Shown: positions 34,882-45,000, counted from the first letter of the stretch. The stretch is DNA of 57,346 nucleotides from Mucilaginibacter oryzae (GCF_003148845.1 NZ_QGHA01000019.1:1-57346); one strand, 5' to 3'. Notes: a model not told the origin generated them from the letters alone. A program made the numbers and translations.

Positions 34882-35598
34882 TTATTTGCCTTTACCTTCA
34901 GCCTTGAATTTCAAGCAGTTGCTCGCGCGGTCAACATTTTTAAAAAATTCCGGTCCCTTATCATTGGTAAAACAAACCGTCATGATCGTACCGGTATGGT
35001 TGCGTTGCAGCATAATAAGCAGCGCGTACTTGTAATGCTTGGTGGCGGGTAAATCGGGGAGGTTAAGCAGGTATGATTTTCCGGCATCAGCCCTGAAGCG
35101 TTTTAAAACACCCGGGGGGATCACCCGCGCGGGTGTTTCCCTTTCGCCGGTAAAAGTAGTGGCCTGGGCCCTGCTCATATTTATATAGAGCGAATCAGGG
35201 TTTTCCGTTTGCCTGTCTGTATCGTAACGGCCCTGTTCATAACTTACATAATTTTGCTTTTGGGATTTTACCTGGTACCAAACCTCAAAATCCTGATCAG
35301 GGATTTCAAGCGCGTAATCAAATGAATAATCCTCGTCGTTAGGGGCCTGGATCTCCTTAAACCCTTTTGGCTGAATATAGGCAACGTTGGCCTGGGCCAC
35401 AATGCGTATAAACTCCCGGTACTGGCCCGAGCCCTGCTCCTCTTTTACTGCGATATAGTGCGATTGTTTTCTGGGAGGCGTACGTTTATTTTGGATATGA
35501 ATCCCCCCTGGCTTTACCTGCGCAGTACTTGTTATAAAACACAGCGATGATAAAACCAATAGTAACAAGGTTATGGTTGGCTTCAAAATAGCTTTCAT
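34882..35598 (-). CDS. Unknown secreted protein
   Basis: A 238-residue protein with a signal peptide (about 1-26, ending TSTAQ) and no further membrane helix. It has a beta-rich central part and a C-terminal stretch CFTNDKGPEFFKNVDRASNCLKF with two cysteines. No family is recognised. It lies between the divergent topoisomerase IV genes, transcribed with parE direction. Confidence 0.7.
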   Translation of the reverse strand: MKAILKPTITLLLLVLSSLCFITSTAQVKPGGIHIQNKRTPPRKQSHYIAVKEEQGSGQYREFIRIVAQANVAYIQPKGFKEIQAPNDEDYSFDYALEIPDQDFEVWYQVKSQKQNYVSYEQGRYDTDRQTENPDSLYINMSRAQATTFTGERETPARVIPPGVLKRFRADAGKSYLLNLPDLPATKHYKYALLIMLQRNHTGTIMTVCFTNDKGPEFFKNVDRASNCLKFKAEGKGK

Positions 35599-35848
35599 CT
35601 AAAAGGGTGTGCCCTAAAATTTACAGACCTGAGCATTACAGGTAAATATAATAATTATTGACAAACAGTTACACCTTCATGCGGTCTGTTGATCTCTTTA
35701 ACGATAATTTCGGAAGTTTATTTGACAGTTCAACATATTTTTCCACACAATCAACAGGTTACCGCCACGGCAAAAGTGTTGCTGCACGTAACAATTTTGT
35801 TAATAAAAATCCTTGTCAAAAATCACCTAAAGGCATGAAAGTGTAGCA

Positions 35849-35927
35849 TCACCCCAGCCCTTTCCGAAAGGAGTGGGAGTGCCTTGCTTCTTAAAGTCCT
35901 CTCCCCCCGGAGAGGATTTAGGATAGG
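35849..35927. repeat. CTCTCC-family palindromic repeat
   Basis: TCACCCCAGCCC (35849-35860) to GGAGAGGATTTAGGATAGG (35909-35927) resembles the element at 53524-53601: same length class, same internal CTTAAAGTCCTCTCC. The rest of 35599-36040 shows no gene; a 62-residue open frame at 35658 lacks any feature. Confidence 0.7.
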
Positions 35928-36040
35928 CCTTTTCAAATCAGCAACGCTAAAAGCGATTACTTCCCCAAACTATAGCTTAAAGTCCGACACATCGCTACAT
36001 AATCTGTATCTTTACCCATCCAAAAGTTTTTTTGAATATA

Positions 36041-38791
36041 ATGAGTGAAGATCTGAATCAAAACGATACGCCTATCCCTAATGAAGAAAAGTTAAATGCC
36101 GTTACCTCGCTCGACGGCTTATATGAAAACTGGTTTTTGGATTATGCCTCGTATGTAATTCTTGACAGGGCGGTTCCCCATATTAATGATGGTTTAAAAC
36201 CTGTACAGCGCCGCATCCTGCATTCGCTTAAGGAAATGGACGACGGGCGCTATAACAAAGCGGCCAACGTTATTGGTAATACCATGAAATACCACCCCCA
36301 TGGCGATGCCTCTATTGGTGATGCCATGGTGCAGATAGGCCAGAAAAACCTGCTGATAGATTGCCAGGGCAACTGGGGCGACCCGGTAACCGGCGACTCG
36401 GCGGCGGCTCCGCGTTATATCGAGGCGCGTTTATCCAAATTCGCGCTCGATGTTGTTTTTAACCCTGATACTACCGTTTGGCAGGCCAGTTATGACGGCC
36501 GTAATAAGGAGCCCATCACCCTGCCGGTAAAGTTCCCTTTACTGCTTGCCCAGGGAGCCGAAGGTATAGCGGTGGGTTTAGCCACCAAAATTTTACCGCA
36601 CAATTTTATCGAGTTATTAGATGCCTCGGTAGCGGTACTGAAAGGCGAACGCCCCAATTTGATGCCCGACTTCCCTACCGGCGGTATGGCCGACGCTTCT
36701 TTGTATAATGAAGGACAGCGCGGCGGCAAAGTACGCGTAAGGGCTAAAATTGTTGAGCGCGATAAAAAAACGCTGGCCATTACCGAAATTCCTTTTACCA
36801 CCACTACCGGCAGTTTGATTGACAGCGTAATATCTGCCAACGATAAAGGCAAGATCAAGATCAAAAAGATCGAAGATAATACGGCTAAGGATGTGGAGAT
36901 CATTATCCACCTTGCGCCGGGCATCTCGCCCGATGTAACTATCGACGCGCTTTATGCCTTTACCGATTGCGAGGTTTCCATATCGCCCAATACCTGCGTA
37001 ATACAGGACGATAAGCCGCGCTTTATGAGCGTGAACGATATGCTTACCGAAAGCACTTTCTTCACTAAAGACCTGCTGAAACAGGAGCTGGAGATCAGGC
37101 TTAATGAGTTGATGGAGAAGATCTTTTTTAGTTCATTACTAAAAATCTTTATCCAGGAAGGCATGTATAAAAACCCTGAGTACGAAAACTCAGGTAATTT
37201 TGAGGTGGTGATTGAAGTATTGAACAAGCTGTTCGAGCCTTTCTTTCCGCAATTTTACCGCACCATCCTGCCTGAAGATTATAAAAAGCTGATTGACAAA
37301 CCAATGAGCAGCATCACCCGCTTTGACGTTAAAAAGGCGGATGAGCAGATGAAAGCGCTGGAAAATGAGATCAAGCAGGTAAAGCACCACCTGAAGCACC
37401 TCACCGACTATGCGATTGCCTGGTTTGAAAAATTGAAAGAAAAATACGGTAAAGACCGCGAACGTAAAACCGAACTGCGCACCTTTGATAAGGTGGAAGC
37501 CGCCCAGGTGGCCCTGGCAAACGTTAAACTATATGTTAACCGTGCCGACGGCTTCGTGGGCTCGGGCCTGAAAAAGGATGATTCGGTTGAGTTTGTGGGC
37601 GATTGCTCGGATATTGATGAGATCATCGTTTTCCGCGGGGATGGCCGTTGCATCATCACGAAGGTGCAGGATAAGGTTTTTGTGGGTAAGGATATCATCC
37701 ACGTAGCCGTATTTAAAAAGAACGATGAGCGTACCGTTTATAACATGATCTACAAAGATGGTGAAAGCGGCATCAGTTATATCAAACGCTTCTCGGTAGT
37801 GGGGGTAACCCGCGATAAAGAGTACGATTTGACCAAAGGCACCAAAGGATCAAAAGTATTGTACTTTACCGCCAACTCCAACGGTGAGGCCGAGGTGGTG
37901 AATGTGCAGCTTAAACCGCATTCCAAACTCAAAAAACTGCAGTTTGATGAGGATTTCGCCTCAATAGCTATCAAAGGCCGTGGTTCGATGGGTAATATCA
38001 TTACCAAGTACCCGGTTAAAAAAATCATCCTGAAAAGCAAAGGCGTATCAACGCTGGCCGGTAGAAAGATCTGGTATGACGATATACTGAAACGCTTAAA
38101 CGCCGATGGCCGCGGTAAATACCTGGGCGAGTTTGATGGCGACGACCGGATCCTTACCGTGATGAGCAACGGTGTTTATGAGTTAACGAGCTTCGACCTC
38201 AACAACCACTTTGATGATAAGATGATCCTGATCGAAAAATACGATCCGCAGGCCGTATTCTCGATAGTGCATATTGAAGGCAAATCAAAAAATCACCTCG
38301 TTAAACGTTTCACCTTCGAAAACATTGCTTTAGGCAAACAGGTGAGCCTGATTAGCGAGGAGCCGGGATCGAAAATGGTGATATTAGGGCATACCGCGCC
38401 TGTAGTAAGCATGACACACCTGAAGGGTAAAGACCAAACGCCCGAAACCCTGGAGCTGAATCTCGCAACGATCATTGATGTTAAAGGCATGAAAGCGATG
38501 GGTAACAGGCTTTCACAGAGTCCGGTAAAATCGGTTGAATTGATCAGCGATGAAGTTGTACCGGCAGATGCAGGAGCAGACGAAGCGCCGGGAAACAGCA
38601 CTCCCGAAGCAATAGCGCCCAATGAAGAAACGCCTTCATCCGGTCCGGGGTCAACATCAATAGAATCACCTGGTCAGTCATCGGGCTCAGCCGGGGAGCC
38701 GCTGAAACCTCCGGCAAAAAAAATTGATTTTGAGATCACCAATCCCGGCGATATCGATCTTGAAGACAACGGTCAGCTCGATTTATTTTAA
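36041..38791 (+). CDS. parC: DNA topoisomerase IV subunit A
   Basis: The 916-residue cleavage subunit of topoisomerase IV. The N-terminal winged-helix part is YASYVILDRAVPHINDGLKPVQRRILHSL, followed by KYHPHGDASIGDAMVQIGQ and the catalytic tyrosine in AAAPRYIEARLS. The C-terminal beta-pinwheel includes GSKVLYFT and ITKYPVKKI strands. The last ~70 residues (from about 850) are a Pro/Ser/Gly-rich acidic tail ending LEDNGQLDLF, longer than in many relatives. TATCTTTA (36007-36014) is a plausible -7 box; the ATG at 36041 is preferred to the TTG at 36032. Confidence 0.95.
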   Translation: MSEDLNQNDTPIPNEEKLNAVTSLDGLYENWFLDYASYVILDRAVPHINDGLKPVQRRILHSLKEMDDGRYNKAANVIGNTMKYHPHGDASIGDAMVQIGQKNLLIDCQGNWGDPVTGDSAAAPRYIEARLSKFALDVVFNPDTTVWQASYDGRNKEPITLPVKFPLLLAQGAEGIAVGLATKILPHNFIELLDASVAVLKGERPNLMPDFPTGGMADASLYNEGQRGGKVRVRAKIVERDKKTLAITEIPFTTTTGSLIDSVISANDKGKIKIKKIEDNTAKDVEIIIHLAPGISPDVTIDALYAFTDCEVSISPNTCVIQDDKPRFMSVNDMLTESTFFTKDLLKQELEIRLNELMEKIFFSSLLKIFIQEGMYKNPEYENSGNFEVVIEVLNKLFEPFFPQFYRTILPEDYKKLIDKPMSSITRFDVKKADEQMKALENEIKQVKHHLKHLTDYAIAWFEKLKEKYGKDRERKTELRTFDKVEAAQVALANVKLYVNRADGFVGSGLKKDDSVEFVGDCSDIDEIIVFRGDGRCIITKVQDKVFVGKDIIHVAVFKKNDERTVYNMIYKDGESGISYIKRFSVVGVTRDKEYDLTKGTKGSKVLYFTANSNGEAEVVNVQLKPHSKLKKLQFDEDFASIAIKGRGSMGNIITKYPVKKIILKSKGVSTLAGRKIWYDDILKRLNADGRGKYLGEFDGDDRILTVMSNGVYELTSFDLNNHFDDKMILIEKYDPQAVFSIVHIEGKSKNHLVKRFTFENIALGKQVSLISEEPGSKMVILGHTAPVVSMTHLKGKDQTPETLELNLATIIDVKGMKAMGNRLSQSPVKSVELISDEVVPADAGADEAPGNSTPEAIAPNEETPSSGPGSTSIESPGQSSGSAGEPLKPPAKKIDFEITNPGDIDLEDNGQLDLF

Positions 38792-38798
38792 TATTCAA

Positions 38799-38830
38799 GC
38801 CATCGGCATTACATTGCCGGTGGCTTTTTT
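38799..38830 (+). terminator. parC terminator
   Basis: GCCATCGGC (38799-38807) pairs with GCCGGTGGC (38816-38824), one G-T pair, followed by six T residues. It lies 7 bases after the parC stop. Confidence 0.85.
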
Positions 38831-38857
38831 ATCTATACCCAAAACAATTTATTACGA

Positions 38858-40684
38858 ATGAAAAAAATTAGTACCCTGTTACTTTTCATTGTTGCCGCCG
38901 CGTTGGTAAAAGCCCAGGCCCCGGCGCACACTTTCGCCCTTGGCGACAGTACATTTTTGTTGGACGGAAAACCGTTGCAAATGATTAGCGGCGAAATGCA
39001 TTGCTACCGCATTCCGCAACAATACTGGCGTGCCCGTATGAAAATGGCTAAGGCAATGGGGCTTAACACCATTGGCACCTACGTATTCTGGAACGCGCAC
39101 GAGCCGGTACAGGGCCAGTATGATTTTACCGGTAATAACGACATAGCCGAATTTGTAAAAATAGCCAAAGAAGAAGGTTTGTGGGTGATTATGCGCCCCA
39201 GCCCATACGCCTGCGCCGAATGGGAATTTGGCGGTTACCCCTGGTGGCTGCTTAAAGATAAAAACCTGAAAGTACGCAGTAAAGATCCTAAATTTTTGGC
39301 GGCCTATAAAAGTTACATCATGGCTTTAAGCAAACAGCTTAGCCCGTATTTGATTACCCATGGCGGCAATATTTTAATGGTGCAGATAGAGAACGAATAC
39401 GGCTCCTACAGCAACGATAAAGAATACCTGGATATTAACCGCAAAATATTCCGCGAGGCTGGTTTTGACGGCATTTTATTTACCTGCGACGGGCCATCGC
39501 AAATGCCCGCGGGCTATTTGCCGGGATACCTGCCCGCCGTTAACGGCTTGGATAACCCTAAGGAAGTAAAAACCCTCATCAACAAATATCATGATGGTAA
39601 AGGCCCGTATTATATTGCAGAGTGGTACCCGGGCTGGTTTGACAGCTGGGGCAGCCCGCACTCAACCACCAACGCCGAAGATGATGCTAAAAAGCTGGAT
39701 GAGGTTTTAGCGGCAGGCATATCTATCAATATGTACATGTTTCACGGCGGTACTTCGCGCGGTTTTATGAATGGCGCAAACATGAGCAAAAAAGAGCCAT
39801 ATTCGCCGCAAACTTCCAGCTATGATTATGACGCGCCTTTGAACGAAGCCGGCGATCCTACACCTAAGTTTTTTAAATTCCGCGAAATTATTCAGAAGCA
39901 CCTGCCTGCCGGTGTCACCCTGCCGCCGGTACCTGCCGCAAACAAAACTATTGCGGTTCCGTCAATTTCGTTAACGGCTACAGCGCCTTTGTTTACCAAC
40001 TTAGGCAAACCGGTTATCAACGAAAAACCGCTTTGTTTTGAAGATCTGGATCAGGGTTATGGTTTTGTGCTTTACCGCACACAATTAAAAGACGCTGCCG
40101 ACGGCCTGCTGCAAATAAAAGAACTGCGTGATTACGCTACCGTTTATTTAAACGGCCAACGCATCAGCGTTTTAGACAGGCACCTGCGCCAGGATTCGTT
40201 ACAACTTAAGGGCGCAAAAAAGGGTGATGTTTTAGATATCCTTTTGGAAAACAACGGCCGCATTAATTATGGCCCTTACCTAACCGACAACCGCCAGGGC
40301 ATCACCGAAAAAGTAACGCTAAACGGCACGGAGCTTACCGGCTGGAAAATGTATAAATTCCCTTTCCAGAACACCTCTAACTTTAAATACAGTACCAAAG
40401 CGATAACCGGAGCCCAGCCTGCTTTGTATAAAGGCTCATTCAACCTAACCGAAACCGGCGATACCTGGCTCGACCTGAGCAACTTTGGCAAAGGCTTTGT
40501 GTTTTTAAACGGTATCAACATCGGTAAGTACTGGAATATTGGTCCGCAGCAAACGTTGTATATCCCGGCAGGATGGCTTAAAAAGGGAGCAAATGAGCTC
40601 GTGATTTTTGATGAGTTGAAAAGCGGGCATAAAACCATATCTGCGCTTAACCACCCGATATTGAACGTGGTGGTAAAAAAATAA
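38858..40684 (+). CDS. GH35 beta-galactosidase
   Basis: A 608-residue secreted beta-galactosidase of glycoside hydrolase family 35 that cleaves terminal beta-galactosides. A signal peptide covers residues 1-19. The (beta/alpha)8 domain starts with FLLDGKPLQMISGEMHCYRIP; the acid/base Glu is in VQIENEYGSY and the nucleophile Glu in YYIAEWYPGWFD. SSYDYDAPLNEAGDPTPKFFKFREII closes the barrel. Two jelly-roll domains follow from about 390, the last ending in FLNGINIGKYWNIGPQQTLYIP. It appears to stand alone. Confidence 0.94.
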   Translation: MKKISTLLLFIVAAALVKAQAPAHTFALGDSTFLLDGKPLQMISGEMHCYRIPQQYWRARMKMAKAMGLNTIGTYVFWNAHEPVQGQYDFTGNNDIAEFVKIAKEEGLWVIMRPSPYACAEWEFGGYPWWLLKDKNLKVRSKDPKFLAAYKSYIMALSKQLSPYLITHGGNILMVQIENEYGSYSNDKEYLDINRKIFREAGFDGILFTCDGPSQMPAGYLPGYLPAVNGLDNPKEVKTLINKYHDGKGPYYIAEWYPGWFDSWGSPHSTTNAEDDAKKLDEVLAAGISINMYMFHGGTSRGFMNGANMSKKEPYSPQTSSYDYDAPLNEAGDPTPKFFKFREIIQKHLPAGVTLPPVPAANKTIAVPSISLTATAPLFTNLGKPVINEKPLCFEDLDQGYGFVLYRTQLKDAADGLLQIKELRDYATVYLNGQRISVLDRHLRQDSLQLKGAKKGDVLDILLENNGRINYGPYLTDNRQGITEKVTLNGTELTGWKMYKFPFQNTSNFKYSTKAITGAQPALYKGSFNLTETGDTWLDLSNFGKGFVFLNGINIGKYWNIGPQQTLYIPAGWLKKGANELVIFDELKSGHKTISALNHPILNVVVKK

Positions 40685-40747
40685 GTTACAGATAAAAAAA
40701 AGACCTTGAACAAAGTAGTAAAGAAATTTCCACACGAATTTTTACGA

Positions 40748-40810
40748 ATTATCGAATTACACGAATTTTTATTTGAGCAAGATTTGAAATTCGTGTAATT
40801 CGAATAATTG
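40748..40810. repeat. 'CGAATTACACGAATTT' palindromic repeat
   Basis: CGAATTACACGAATTT (40753-40768) pairs with AAATTCGTGTAATTCG (40787-40802), with partial outer pairing through ATTAT and ATAAT. It is a common interspersed type. It sits in the 287-base gap after the GH35 gene. Confidence 0.75.
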
Positions 40811-40906
40811 TGGACAGTTTGAAAATCAATTCGTGTTAAAATTTCTCATTTTAATTTATGCAAACACGTCACTTTGTTAAAAAAACGTTTTTCCTTGCAT
40901 TTTTAA

Positions 40907-40936
40907 GCCGTAAGCATCATGTTTACGGCCTTTTTT
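40907..40936 (+). terminator. Terminator upstream of the TPR membrane protein gene
   Basis: GCCGTAA (40907-40913) pairs with TTACGGC (40923-40929) and is followed by CTTTTTT (40930-40936). It probably ends transcription from the GH35 gene, although it is 220 bases away from its stop codon. Confidence 0.7.
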
Positions 40937-40971
40937 ATATTTTTGAGATATCACTAAATCTTACATCATAA

Positions 40972-41736
40972 ATGGGCATGTTCTTCGGCATTGGAAACTA
41001 CTATTATATTATTATGATTTTGGATGCGATCTGCATCATCCACTCATCGCGGCGCGGCACGCAGCAAAAATGGATGTGGATAATTCTTGCCATACCTGTT
41101 TTTGGGTGCCTGTACTACATCTACAGCGAAATATTAACCAACCGCATCCGCACCCCAAAAATCAATGTGGAAGCGGTGATCAATCCCGGCGCTAAAATAA
41201 AGCGGCTTGAAAATGAGCTGCGTTTTACAGATACCTTCGCTAACCGCGTAGCCCTGGCAGATGCTTACCTTGAAGCCGGCCTAACCGACAAAGCCATCGA
41301 ACTATACCAAAACAGCCTTACCGGCGCCTTTGCCGAAAATGAGCATGTGCAGGCCCAGTTAATTGTTGCCTACTTTGAAAAAGGCATGTATAACGAGGTG
41401 ATTCCGATTGCGAAACGTCTTTACAAGTTGCCACAATTTGCCCGGTCAAAAGCGCATATCATTTATGCCAGAGCTTTAGAGTTAACCGGCCAACCCGAGC
41501 TGGCCGAAAACGAGTTTAAACTGATGAAGGGGCGCTACTCCTACTTCGAGCCAAGGTATGAATATGGCATGTTCCTGAGCCGTGCCGACCGCGGGGATGA
41601 AGCCTGGCAGATATTTACCGATATGCTGAACGAACAACCGCAGCTTAGCCCGGTTGAACGCAAAAGCAACAAGGCTTGGTTTGCAAAAGCTAAAGACGAA
41701 CTGAAGCGGTTATCGGTAGAGCGTAAACCGGCGTAA
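40972..41736 (+). CDS. TPR-containing membrane protein
   Basis: A 254-residue protein with two N-terminal membrane helices (about 8-27 and 35-55) of PLD-nuclease-N-like type (WIILAIPVFGCLYYIYSE) and a cytoplasmic tetratricopeptide domain (RVALADAYLEAGLTDKAIELYQNSLTG, AHIIYARALELTGQPELAENEFKLM). Such proteins act as membrane-tethered scaffolds; partners are unknown. The start at 40972 is 1 base after a stop-free region; no strong ribosome site is visible, as usual in this phylum. Confidence 0.78.
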   Translation: MGMFFGIGNYYYIIMILDAICIIHSSRRGTQQKWMWIILAIPVFGCLYYIYSEILTNRIRTPKINVEAVINPGAKIKRLENELRFTDTFANRVALADAYLEAGLTDKAIELYQNSLTGAFAENEHVQAQLIVAYFEKGMYNEVIPIAKRLYKLPQFARSKAHIIYARALELTGQPELAENEFKLMKGRYSYFEPRYEYGMFLSRADRGDEAWQIFTDMLNEQPQLSPVERKSNKAWFAKAKDELKRLSVERKPA

Positions 41737-41853
41737 GGTTTATTTTATCCATGAAGCTTCCGGAGATCATTCCGGGGTGCGTATACGCAATGTTGTTAAA
41801 GTCCCCCAGGAGGGGGCAACCGCTTTGTAGCCAAATTTATAACCAGATTAGCC

Positions 41854-41895
41854 GTGCCAGAGGTACGGAACGTCGGTGTTGTGTACCTCTGGCAC
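41854..41895. repeat. GTGCCAGAGGTAC hairpin
   Basis: GTGCCAGAGGTAC (41854-41866) is perfectly inverse to 41883-41895 across a 16-base loop. It belongs to a repeat type seen in other Bacteroidetes. The surrounding gap, 41737-42412, has no convincing gene. Confidence 0.75.
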
Positions 41896-42142
41896 ACCTC
41901 TATCAATTCATTCTATTGCTACAAATCTGTTGCACCTTTGGCGCAGACCTGCAAATCCTCTAACCTAACAACACCGGGCGTTTACGGGCTGCTTTAGGAT
42001 TCTACCGGCGTAATCTGCCGGGCATATAAGCGACCAGAAAATCGCAGCCCCGATCATCGGGTAGCCTGGTCGTGGCCGATGCCCATAGCATCATTAAAGA
42101 ACAAATTTCTCCCACGCTGTAAATACCTCTCCCCTAAAAAAT

Positions 42143-42178
42143 AAAAAGAGCTCCTGATGGGCAGGAATACTCTTTTTG
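42143..42178. terminator. Probable terminator
   Basis: AAAAAGAG (42143-42150) pairs with CTCTTTTT (42170-42177), with an inner CCTG/CAGG stem. It may end transcription of the Kelch/SARP gene or of the preceding plus-strand gene. Confidence 0.45.
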
Positions 42179-42218
42179 CTAACCAATTATAAAACATAAA
42201 TCATGAGAGAGAGAAGAG

Positions 42219-42242
42219 ATGCAGGGTCGGAGTCGAACCAAC
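42219..42242 (-). other. tRNA T-arm-like fragment
   Basis: On the minus strand the five bases GTTGG (42242-42238) pair with CCGAC (42230-42226) around a TTCGACT loop, the canonical T-stem-loop, and CCTGCAT follows as an acceptor-like 3' strand. No matching 5' acceptor strand, D-arm or 7-base anticodon loop is found upstream, although GCTG/CAGC and CATTTA/TAAATG hairpins occur. It may be a decayed tRNA or an old attachment-site remnant. Confidence 0.25.
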
Positions 42243-42412
42243 CAATTGCTGCCGAACCAGCGCCTGCCATTTAGTTTAAATGAACCCCATTCACAAACTA
42301 ACCTGGCACAAATATATAAATATTCTACTAAATAGATAGATTTTATAGAATATTTTACATCAGGAGCGCTCTTCTCAATAAAACGCTATAAATCAACTAT
42401 TAAAATTCAAAT

Positions 42413-44956
42413 CTATCGCTCGCCGGTTTTATTGGAGCAGATTTTTTCGAACGGAACGTGGTACGCTTCGCCTAACGATTTTTCAAATTCGGCAGCAAAT
42501 TCATCATACACCTTGCGGGCATGCTCGATGCCCCGGGTGCGGCGCAAGGCCTTGATCTTAAATTTTATAGCGGTGTCGTTAAACGGATCAATATTTAAAA
42601 CAACCCGCGAAATCTCGAGCGCCCTTTTATAGTCAAACAGATCATAAACCTTCTTAATCTCCGGTAAAATTACCGGCATCAGCGCCTCTTCATACTCCTG
42701 TTTAAAATCGTCGAGCCAGATTTCGGGGATGTGCTGCAGCAAGCCGCCACGCGCAACCAGGTCGAAATGGGCCAATACGGGTTGTACCGCGTTACCTTTC
42801 TGTTTCAGGCTATCTCGTACAATAAAATAATCACAGTAAAAACCATCGGCTATAATAAAGCTGTAAGTATCATTTAAAAAAGTAAGTTCCAATCCATCAA
42901 TATCCGATAGGATTTTGCGCAGATGATTGATGGTTACACCGCGGATATTTTTGGTTTTAGCCACATCCTTATCGGGCCAAAGTGTGGTTGAGATCTTTTT
43001 GGAAATCACACCGTTTTTATCCCGGCTGTTTAGCAAAATGAGGATAAAAAGCTGTTTTATTTTTTGGCTGAACAGGTAGGTGATGTCTTTAGCATTCTTA
43101 TCAAAAACGGCGAACTCGCCCAGCAGGTAAACCGCGTTGGCTTTGTTATCCGTGCCTTTTTCTTCCGGTTCGGTAACCACTGCAACTTCACTGGTCGCTG
43201 GTGCCGGTAAAGCGTCGGCGGTTCTTTTTCTTTTCAGGAAAAAGGCTACAATGCCGGTTAACAGCAACAACGCCGATGTTCCGCCTAACACCCTGTAAAG
43301 GGTAAATGTTTTTTGCCGGGGTTGGCGCGCTGCCAGGTAATCCTGTTCACTTACGGGCGGCGCGGTGAGGGCAAATATTTTGATAACCGATTGCGAAGGG
43401 TTAACAAACTCCTGCGTGGTACAATAAAACGCGTTTTGCTTAGCATTGTAAAACAGGTTATGATCGGTTTCAATGCGCTCGGATACAACCGGGATGGTTC
43501 CGCTTACTATTTGATAGCCGCCATCTTTTATTGAAAATTTGTACAGGCGCATAGCCGTTTTCGACCGCTCATGCGGGTAGCACAGGGCGTAAAAAAACTG
43601 CTTATCCCTTGAGATAATGAGGTTGTTGGCGGGTACAAAAGCTTCTTCACCAGGTTTGATCTCCCATAGCTTTTTAATGGTATAGTTACTCAGATTAACC
43701 CGGTACAAATCATAATAATGCATCCCGCCAACCACCTGGTTACCTGATTGATTGCCGTACCCGCCAAAAATGTACACCTCGTTATTACTATCGGCAGTAC
43801 TGGCTGCCGAAAAAAAGCGTGGATTGATCACATCGCCCTTAAGTTTTTGGATCTGCCAGCTATCCGTTGCCTTGTCGTACTTAAAAAAATCGTTGTAATA
43901 CCTGAACGATCCGTAACCGCCAAACAGGTACAGGTTATTGAAATCCTTATCGTAAAAAATATTGTGGTGGTGCCTTTGCTCGGTAATGTTGGCCTTGCCG
44001 TAAAAATCCCAGGTAAGGCTGTCGAGATTTAAGGCAGCGAGGCTTGGCGCCGGTTGCGGTGCGCGTAGTACCTCGTACAGGTAACACTTGTTTTCTTTTA
44101 AATTTACAATGCTTTTGCCCAGGTGCAGCGGTACCTCAAGGCGTTTTTTAAAAGGATCGGCCCAGGCGCGGTTGTATTCAACATCGTAATAAAAAATCGA
44201 ATCGCTTTTAAAAATGAAAAACTTTTCGGTGCGCTGGTTAAAGTTTATCCCTGCTACTTCATTAAAGCTTTTAGCGTATTTCTGCTTCCAGAAATAGGAT
44301 TCATTAATGAGCCAGGCCGGGTTATCTACCCAGCCAACATTTTCACCTTCGTTAGTATAAACATCATTGCCGGCCCATTCATTAAGAGGGAAACTATATT
44401 TTTCGTCGCCATCAGCTATAATTAGGTTTTTGATAGCCATATTGGGCACGTCAGAGTAATGCTCGTTTTTGCCGAAAGTAATTTTAGCCTTTATTTTATC
44501 ATTAAAACCAAGCTTACCGGCATGGTACCATTTGCCATTTACGGATAAACTTATTTTGTCACCTTTCAAATCAAGATCTACGATAATTTTAATCCATTTA
44601 CGCCTTTTGAGCAGTGAATCGGCAAGCGGGATGCTGAGCTTATTGCTGCGGCTATCAACATTGAAGTTGAGATAGGAACCCTGGTTATAGATAGAGCTTA
44701 AGCTGTAGGAATTGCCTTTTTCATCCGTAAGGTTTAAGATGTAACCAAGGTGCTGATTATCCCATAACGAAAAATCAAAGGCGATGGTAAGACGGTTGCG
44801 GAAGGTTGGCGGGCCATCTTTAAAAACCTGGTACGAGGTGCGCCTGCTCATCAGGCTATCATTTGAACCAAACTGCAAACCTTGCCCGTAGCCTTTAGCC
44901 GCCGCAAACAGCGTAATAAAAAGTAATACAATCTTATATGCCTTTTTTGAAAGCAT
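42413..44956 (-). CDS. Transmembrane Kelch-sensor / SARP-type transcriptional regulator
   Basis: An 847-residue protein with three parts. Part 1: signal peptide (MLSKKAYKIVLLFITLFAAAKGYG), a beta-sandwich of LamG/concanavalin type (LTIAFDFSLWDNQHLGYILNL...GKWYHAGKLGF) and Kelch-like blades (NLYLFGGYGS, VYIFGGYGN), all outside the membrane. Part 2: one membrane helix (LGGTSALLLLTGIVAFFL) with a KRKR stop-transfer at about 575. Part 3: a cytoplasmic OmpR/SARP-like winged helix (ISTTLWPDKDVAKTKNIRGVTINHLRKILS) and a helical TPR-like domain resembling a bacterial transcriptional activation domain. It faces the barrel/GLPGLI operon. Alternative starts are ATG 44980 and GTG 45001. Confidence 0.85.
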   Translation of the reverse strand: MLSKKAYKIVLLFITLFAAAKGYGQGLQFGSNDSLMSRRTSYQVFKDGPPTFRNRLTIAFDFSLWDNQHLGYILNLTDEKGNSYSLSSIYNQGSYLNFNVDSRSNKLSIPLADSLLKRRKWIKIIVDLDLKGDKISLSVNGKWYHAGKLGFNDKIKAKITFGKNEHYSDVPNMAIKNLIIADGDEKYSFPLNEWAGNDVYTNEGENVGWVDNPAWLINESYFWKQKYAKSFNEVAGINFNQRTEKFFIFKSDSIFYYDVEYNRAWADPFKKRLEVPLHLGKSIVNLKENKCYLYEVLRAPQPAPSLAALNLDSLTWDFYGKANITEQRHHHNIFYDKDFNNLYLFGGYGSFRYYNDFFKYDKATDSWQIQKLKGDVINPRFFSAASTADSNNEVYIFGGYGNQSGNQVVGGMHYYDLYRVNLSNYTIKKLWEIKPGEEAFVPANNLIISRDKQFFYALCYPHERSKTAMRLYKFSIKDGGYQIVSGTIPVVSERIETDHNLFYNAKQNAFYCTTQEFVNPSQSVIKIFALTAPPVSEQDYLAARQPRQKTFTLYRVLGGTSALLLLTGIVAFFLKRKRTADALPAPATSEVAVVTEPEEKGTDNKANAVYLLGEFAVFDKNAKDITYLFSQKIKQLFILILLNSRDKNGVISKKISTTLWPDKDVAKTKNIRGVTINHLRKILSDIDGLELTFLNDTYSFIIADGFYCDYFIVRDSLKQKGNAVQPVLAHFDLVARGGLLQHIPEIWLDDFKQEYEEALMPVILPEIKKVYDLFDYKRALEISRVVLNIDPFNDTAIKFKIKALRRTRGIEHARKVYDEFAAEFEKSLGEAYHVPFEKICSNKTGER

Positions 44957-45000
44957 TAAAATTTTACCATTTTTTATCATCGAAATACTTTGTTTAAACA

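Noticed and set aside
35658..35846. 62-residue plus-strand frame upstream of parC
   Set aside because: No motif, no promoter at the right distance, ends in a repeat region.
41751..41963. 70-residue plus-strand frame after the TPR protein gene
   Set aside because: Runs through the GTGCCAGAGGTAC hairpin, so it is repeat-derived.
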